This document shows, one piece after another, positions 6,562 through 8,767 of a stretch of DNA of 8,767 nucleotides (its first letter is position 1; the number at the start of each line of letters is the position of its first letter). The stretch covers positions 1 through 8,767 of the forward strand of contig JAUVPN010000096.1 in NCBI GenBank assembly GCA_030598645.1, given 5' to 3'. Source of the DNA: Hyphomicrobium sp. (GTDB lineage Bacteria > Pseudomonadota > Alphaproteobacteria > Rhizobiales > Hyphomicrobiaceae). A program made the position numbers and the translations under genes. Under the pieces are notes generated by a model. The model ran no database searches and had not been told where the DNA came from. It worked only from the letters and a program-made list of their open reading frames with translations.

Positions 6562-7344
6562 CTAAAGATCGAGCTCGACCCAAACGGGCACATGGTCTGA
6601 GGGCTTCTCCCAGCCCCGCGTAAAACGATCAATGCCAGCCGAGACGAGGCGGTCGGCGGCCTGCGGTGAGAGCAGCAGGTGATCGATGCGAATACCATTG
6701 TTCTTCTGGAAGGCGCCTGCCTGATAGTCCCAAAACGTGTAGATGCCGGGAGCCGGGTGGCACTGCCGTGCTGCATCTGTAAAACCGTTGTTCATGAGAG
6801 CGCGAAACATTGCGCGGCTTTCCGGTTGGTACAGGGCGTCCCCGGTCCAGGCTTCGGGTCGCTTAGCGTCGGCAGGCTCAGGGATAACGTTGTAATCTCC
6901 AGCTAGCACGAGCGGCATCTCCTCCGCTAGCAACGAGCGGGCATGTTGGGCAAGCCGTTTCATCCAAGCAAGTTTGTAGGAAAACTTTTCTGTGCCGATG
7001 GGATTGCCGTTCGGCAAGTAGATTGACGCGACCTTCAGCGAGCCAGCGGGTACCGACACAGTAGCCTCTATAAAACGAGCCTGGTCGTCCTTGTCATCGC
7101 CGGGGAGGCGCGGCGTCACCTCATCTAAGGGCTGTTTTGATAAAATTGCGACGCCGTTGAAACCTTTCTGACCATGCGTTGCGACATTGTAACCGAGATC
7201 CTCAAACGCGCCGGCCGGAAAATTCTCGTCAACACTCTTAATCTCTTGCAGGCAGATGACGTCCGGCCTCTCCTGGTGCAGGTAGTTGAGTGCCGATTCC
7301 AGCCGCGCTTTGACGCCATTGATGTTCCATGTAGCGATTTTCAT
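6562..7344 (-). CDS. xthA: exodeoxyribonuclease III (AP endonuclease)
   Basis: A Mg-dependent AP endonuclease and 3'-5' exonuclease of base-excision repair, cytosolic; 260 residues, close to the 268 of E. coli XthA. The exonuclease-endonuclease-phosphatase fold is visible throughout: MKIATWNING at the start (N7), LQEIK with the metal ligand E34, YLPNGNP (catalytic Tyr), GDYNV (catalytic Asp and Asn), RIDHLLLS and the C-terminal SDHVPV with the Asp-His pair. The start at 7344 gives the family-standard MKIATWNING; an ATG at 7350 (MRMKIA) is two codons upstream and cannot be excluded. An ATG at 7380 would add 12 atypical residues. It lies 86 nt downstream of erpA on the same strand and may share its transcript. 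Its 3' end converges on the permease gene, with no evident terminator in the 7-nt gap. Confidence 0.95.
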   Translation of the reverse strand: MKIATWNINGVKARLESALNYLHQERPDVICLQEIKSVDENFPAGAFEDLGYNVATHGQKGFNGVAILSKQPLDEVTPRLPGDDKDDQARFIEATVSVPAGSLKVASIYLPNGNPIGTEKFSYKLAWMKRLAQHARSLLAEEMPLVLAGDYNVIPEPADAKRPEAWTGDALYQPESRAMFRALMNNGFTDAARQCHPAPGIYTFWDYQAGAFQKNNGIRIDHLLLSPQAADRLVSAGIDRFTRGWEKPSDHVPVWVELDL

Positions 7345-7430
7345 GCGCATCCAACTCGGCCGGGCCGCCATGTCTGGCAAGAGGTATTCGAGAATGGCAA
7401 CGCTGGCCAGCTTTCAGTCAACTGCGAGAA

Positions 7431-7760
7431 CTAGATGGAGAAGCTGGTGCCGCAGCCGCACGACTGCGTCGCTTTTGGGTTGTTAATGCGGAAGGACGCG
7501 CCAATCAGGTCATCGACGTAATCGATCTCGGAGCCGGCCAGAAAGCCCAAGGACACCTGATCGATGACGACTTTTGCGCCAAAGCGCTCAAGCAAGATGT
7601 CATCGGACTCCGCTTTCGGAACGAGTTCGAATTTATACTGGAATCCCGAGCAGCCGCCGCCCTCCACGCTCACGCGAAGCATGCGCGCTTCGTCCTCGCT
7701 CGCAACGATCTCGGTAATGCGCTGTGACGCGCGCTCGGTAAGGGTAACGGTTTCGCTCAT
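7431..7760 (-). CDS. erpA: A-type iron-sulfur cluster carrier/insertion protein (HesB/IscA/ErpA family)
   Basis: 109 residues, a full-length A-type carrier that receives Fe-S clusters from the assembly machinery and delivers them to apo-proteins in the cytosol. The three cluster-ligand cysteines are present: C37 in GGGCSGFQY, and C101 and C103 in SCGCGTSFSI near the C-terminus, with the usual spacing. The acidic EIDYVDDLIGASFRINNP segment before the last Cys pair is typical. IscA and SufA share the fold; isolation from isc/suf genes and the location next to dgt and xth, as in many alphaproteobacteria, favour ErpA. The start ATG 7760 lacks a strong ribosome site (GAAGCAAGATC precedes it), but MSETVTLTERA is a standard family N-terminus. 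It is divergent from dgt across 139 nt, and xthA lies downstream. Confidence 0.93.
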   Translation of the reverse strand: MSETVTLTERASQRITEIVASEDEARMLRVSVEGGGCSGFQYKFELVPKAESDDILLERFGAKVVIDQVSLGFLAGSEIDYVDDLIGASFRINNPKATQSCGCGTSFSI

Positions 7761-7815
7761 GATCTTGCTTCGTCCAGCTTTCGGGCGTTTCCTGGGTTGC
7801 GGGGCGCCTGGCTCT

Positions 7816-7835
7816 CACCTTAGGAAGATAAGGTG
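7816..7835. promoter_or_regulatory. perfect inverted repeat in the erpA-dgt divergent gap, candidate operator
   Basis: CACCTTA, a 6-nt spacer (GGAAGA) and TAAGGTG form a perfect 7-bp dyad 56 nt upstream of the erpA start. It does not match the IscR, RirA or Irr (ICE) sites I know, and neither arm is followed by a T-run, so an operator or leader hairpin is more likely than a terminator. A smaller repeat, AGCCC-N5-GGGCT, lies at 7853-7867. Confidence 0.4.
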
Positions 7836-7899
7836 GCGAAAACCTATGTCAAAGCCCATCGAGGGCTGAGGAAAAGTGGCGGTGGGTCCGTTGATCTAA

Positions 7900-8767
7900 G
7901 TGGCGAGCAAAAAAACGAGCATAGATAGCGTTGATTACGGTGAAAGCCTTGCAGCGGGTGCACGTTCGCCCGCGCCGTACGCGGCAAGCGGAATCCCAGG
8001 TCGCGGACGCCAGCACCCTGAACCAGAGTGCTCTACCCGCAGTCCATTTCAGCGTGACCGAGACCGCGTTCTGCATTCGACTGCCTTTCGCCGCCTAACC
8101 CATAAAACACAGGTGTTCGTTTTTCATGAGGGCGACCATTACCGCTCGCGACTTACACATAGCTTAGAGGTGGCGCAGATCGCGCGCACCGTGGCCCGCC
8201 AACTGCGTCTTGATGAAGACCTTGCTGAGGTGATTGCGCTTGCCCACGATCTTGGCCATCCCCCGTTCGGGCACGCGGGTGAGCGGGCGCTGAATTCGGT
8301 GATGAAAGCCTACGGAGGGTTCGACCATAACGCTCAAAGCCTGCGCTTGGTGACGGCACTGGAGCGCAAATACGCTGGGTTTGATGGTGTCAATCTCACT
8401 TGGGAGACGCTGGAAGGCATTGCTAAGCACAACGGCCCCGTTGCCGAGGGCGAAGCCGTTGAGAAAGCCACGCGCCGCTTAGAGCAATGGCAATGCCTGG
8501 ATCTCCGTTTGTGGGCCTCGGCAGAGGCCCAAGTCGCAGCGCTGGCTGACGACGTCGCCTACGTGACGCATGACATCGACGATGGTCTGCGCGCGCAACT
8601 TATCGCACTGGGCAATCTTAAAGACCTCCCACTCGCGGGGCCGGCGGTTGCGTACATGGTGAGCTTGGTTGGCGACAAAGGCAATGCGCGGAATATTTAT
8701 GAGGTCACGCGGCGCATGATCACGGTGATGGTGCGCGATCTCGTTAATGAGTCGCGCGCCCGTCTCA
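7900..8767 (+). CDS. dgt: deoxyguanosinetriphosphate triphosphohydrolase-like protein (HD domain), 5' part
   Basis: A dNTP triphosphohydrolase of the HD superfamily, cytosolic, splitting dGTP/dNTP into deoxynucleoside and triphosphate. The window holds the first 289 codons; the 3' end is missing (usual length about 400). Family landmarks: [20 protein letters not shown] (47-66), HKTQVF, then metal ligands H87 (RLTHS), H116-D117 ([13 protein letters not shown]) and D218 (ALADDVAY), plus [11 protein letters not shown] at 139-149 and TWETLEG. All catalytic residues expected in this part are present. Start: an in-frame TAA at 7897-7899 directly precedes GTG 7900, and no other ATG, GTG or TTG occurs before the conserved PYA...GRG segment, so GTG 7900 is nearly forced. 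No good ribosome site precedes it (a GGTGGG lies about 14 nt upstream), suggesting weak or leaderless translation. argS often follows this gene in alphaproteobacteria, beyond the window. Confidence 0.93.
   Translation, partial: MASKKTSIDSVDYGESLAAGARSPAPYAASGIPGRGRQHPEPECSTRSPFQRDRDRVLHSTAFRRLTHKTQVFVFHEGDHYRSRLTHSLEVAQIARTVARQLRLDEDLAEVIALAHDLGHPPFGHAGERALNSVMKAYGGFDHNAQSLRLVTALERKYAGFDGVNLTWETLEGIAKHNGPVAEGEAVEKATRRLEQWQCLDLRLWASAEAQVAALADDVAYVTHDIDDGLRAQLIALGNLKDLPLAGPAVAYMVSLVGDKGNARNIYEVTRRMITVMVRDLVNESRARL

Noticed and set aside
7403..7412. GCTGGCCAGC palindrome between erpA and xthA
   Set aside because: A 10-nt palindrome without loop or T-tract in GC-rich DNA; no support as a terminator or operator.

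Overview
The window looks like chromosome from an alphaproteobacterium, most likely of the Rhizobiales/Hyphomicrobiales group. The basis is protein resemblance and gene order: an A-type Fe-S carrier (erpA) divergent from a dGTPase-like gene (dgt), with exonuclease III downstream of erpA. This is an inference, since no rRNA or other taxonomic marker is present. Coding density is high. I see no insertion sequence, CRISPR array, prophage, tRNA or rRNA gene.

Layout: (1) 1-321, the 3' end of ilvD (branched-chain amino acid synthesis), overlapping by 14 nt a secreted Sel1-repeat protein (308-1324). (2) 1373-3377, minus strand, a two-gene unit: a macro-domain protein, then an overlapping MFS transporter. 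It converges on the Sel1 gene across a small hairpin. (3) 3378-3665, a stretch without a confident gene that holds an open frame lacking a normal start, possibly a gene remnant. (4) 3666-4130, minus, a small exported Ser/Arg-rich protein of unknown function. (5) 4344-5186, minus, a tandem universal stress protein followed by a likely intrinsic terminator. It is divergent from (6) 5343-6554, plus, an APC-superfamily amino-acid permease. The 156-nt gap between them holds a near-perfect FNR/FixK-type site. (7) 6562-7344 xthA and 7431-7760 erpA, both minus, with xthA converging on the permease 7 nt apart. (8) 7900-8767, plus, the 5' part of dgt, cut by the window end.

Most genes are housekeeping or stress maintenance: amino-acid synthesis, DNA repair, nucleotide-pool control and Fe-S assembly. 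The parts most worth a second look are the oxygen-responsive-looking intergenic site shared by the stress protein and the permease, and the macro-domain/MFS pair. In the macro protein, two active-site-loop residues of the YmdB/MacroD class are replaced (Asp to Cys, His to Phe). I found no convincing evidence of a wholly new multi-gene system.
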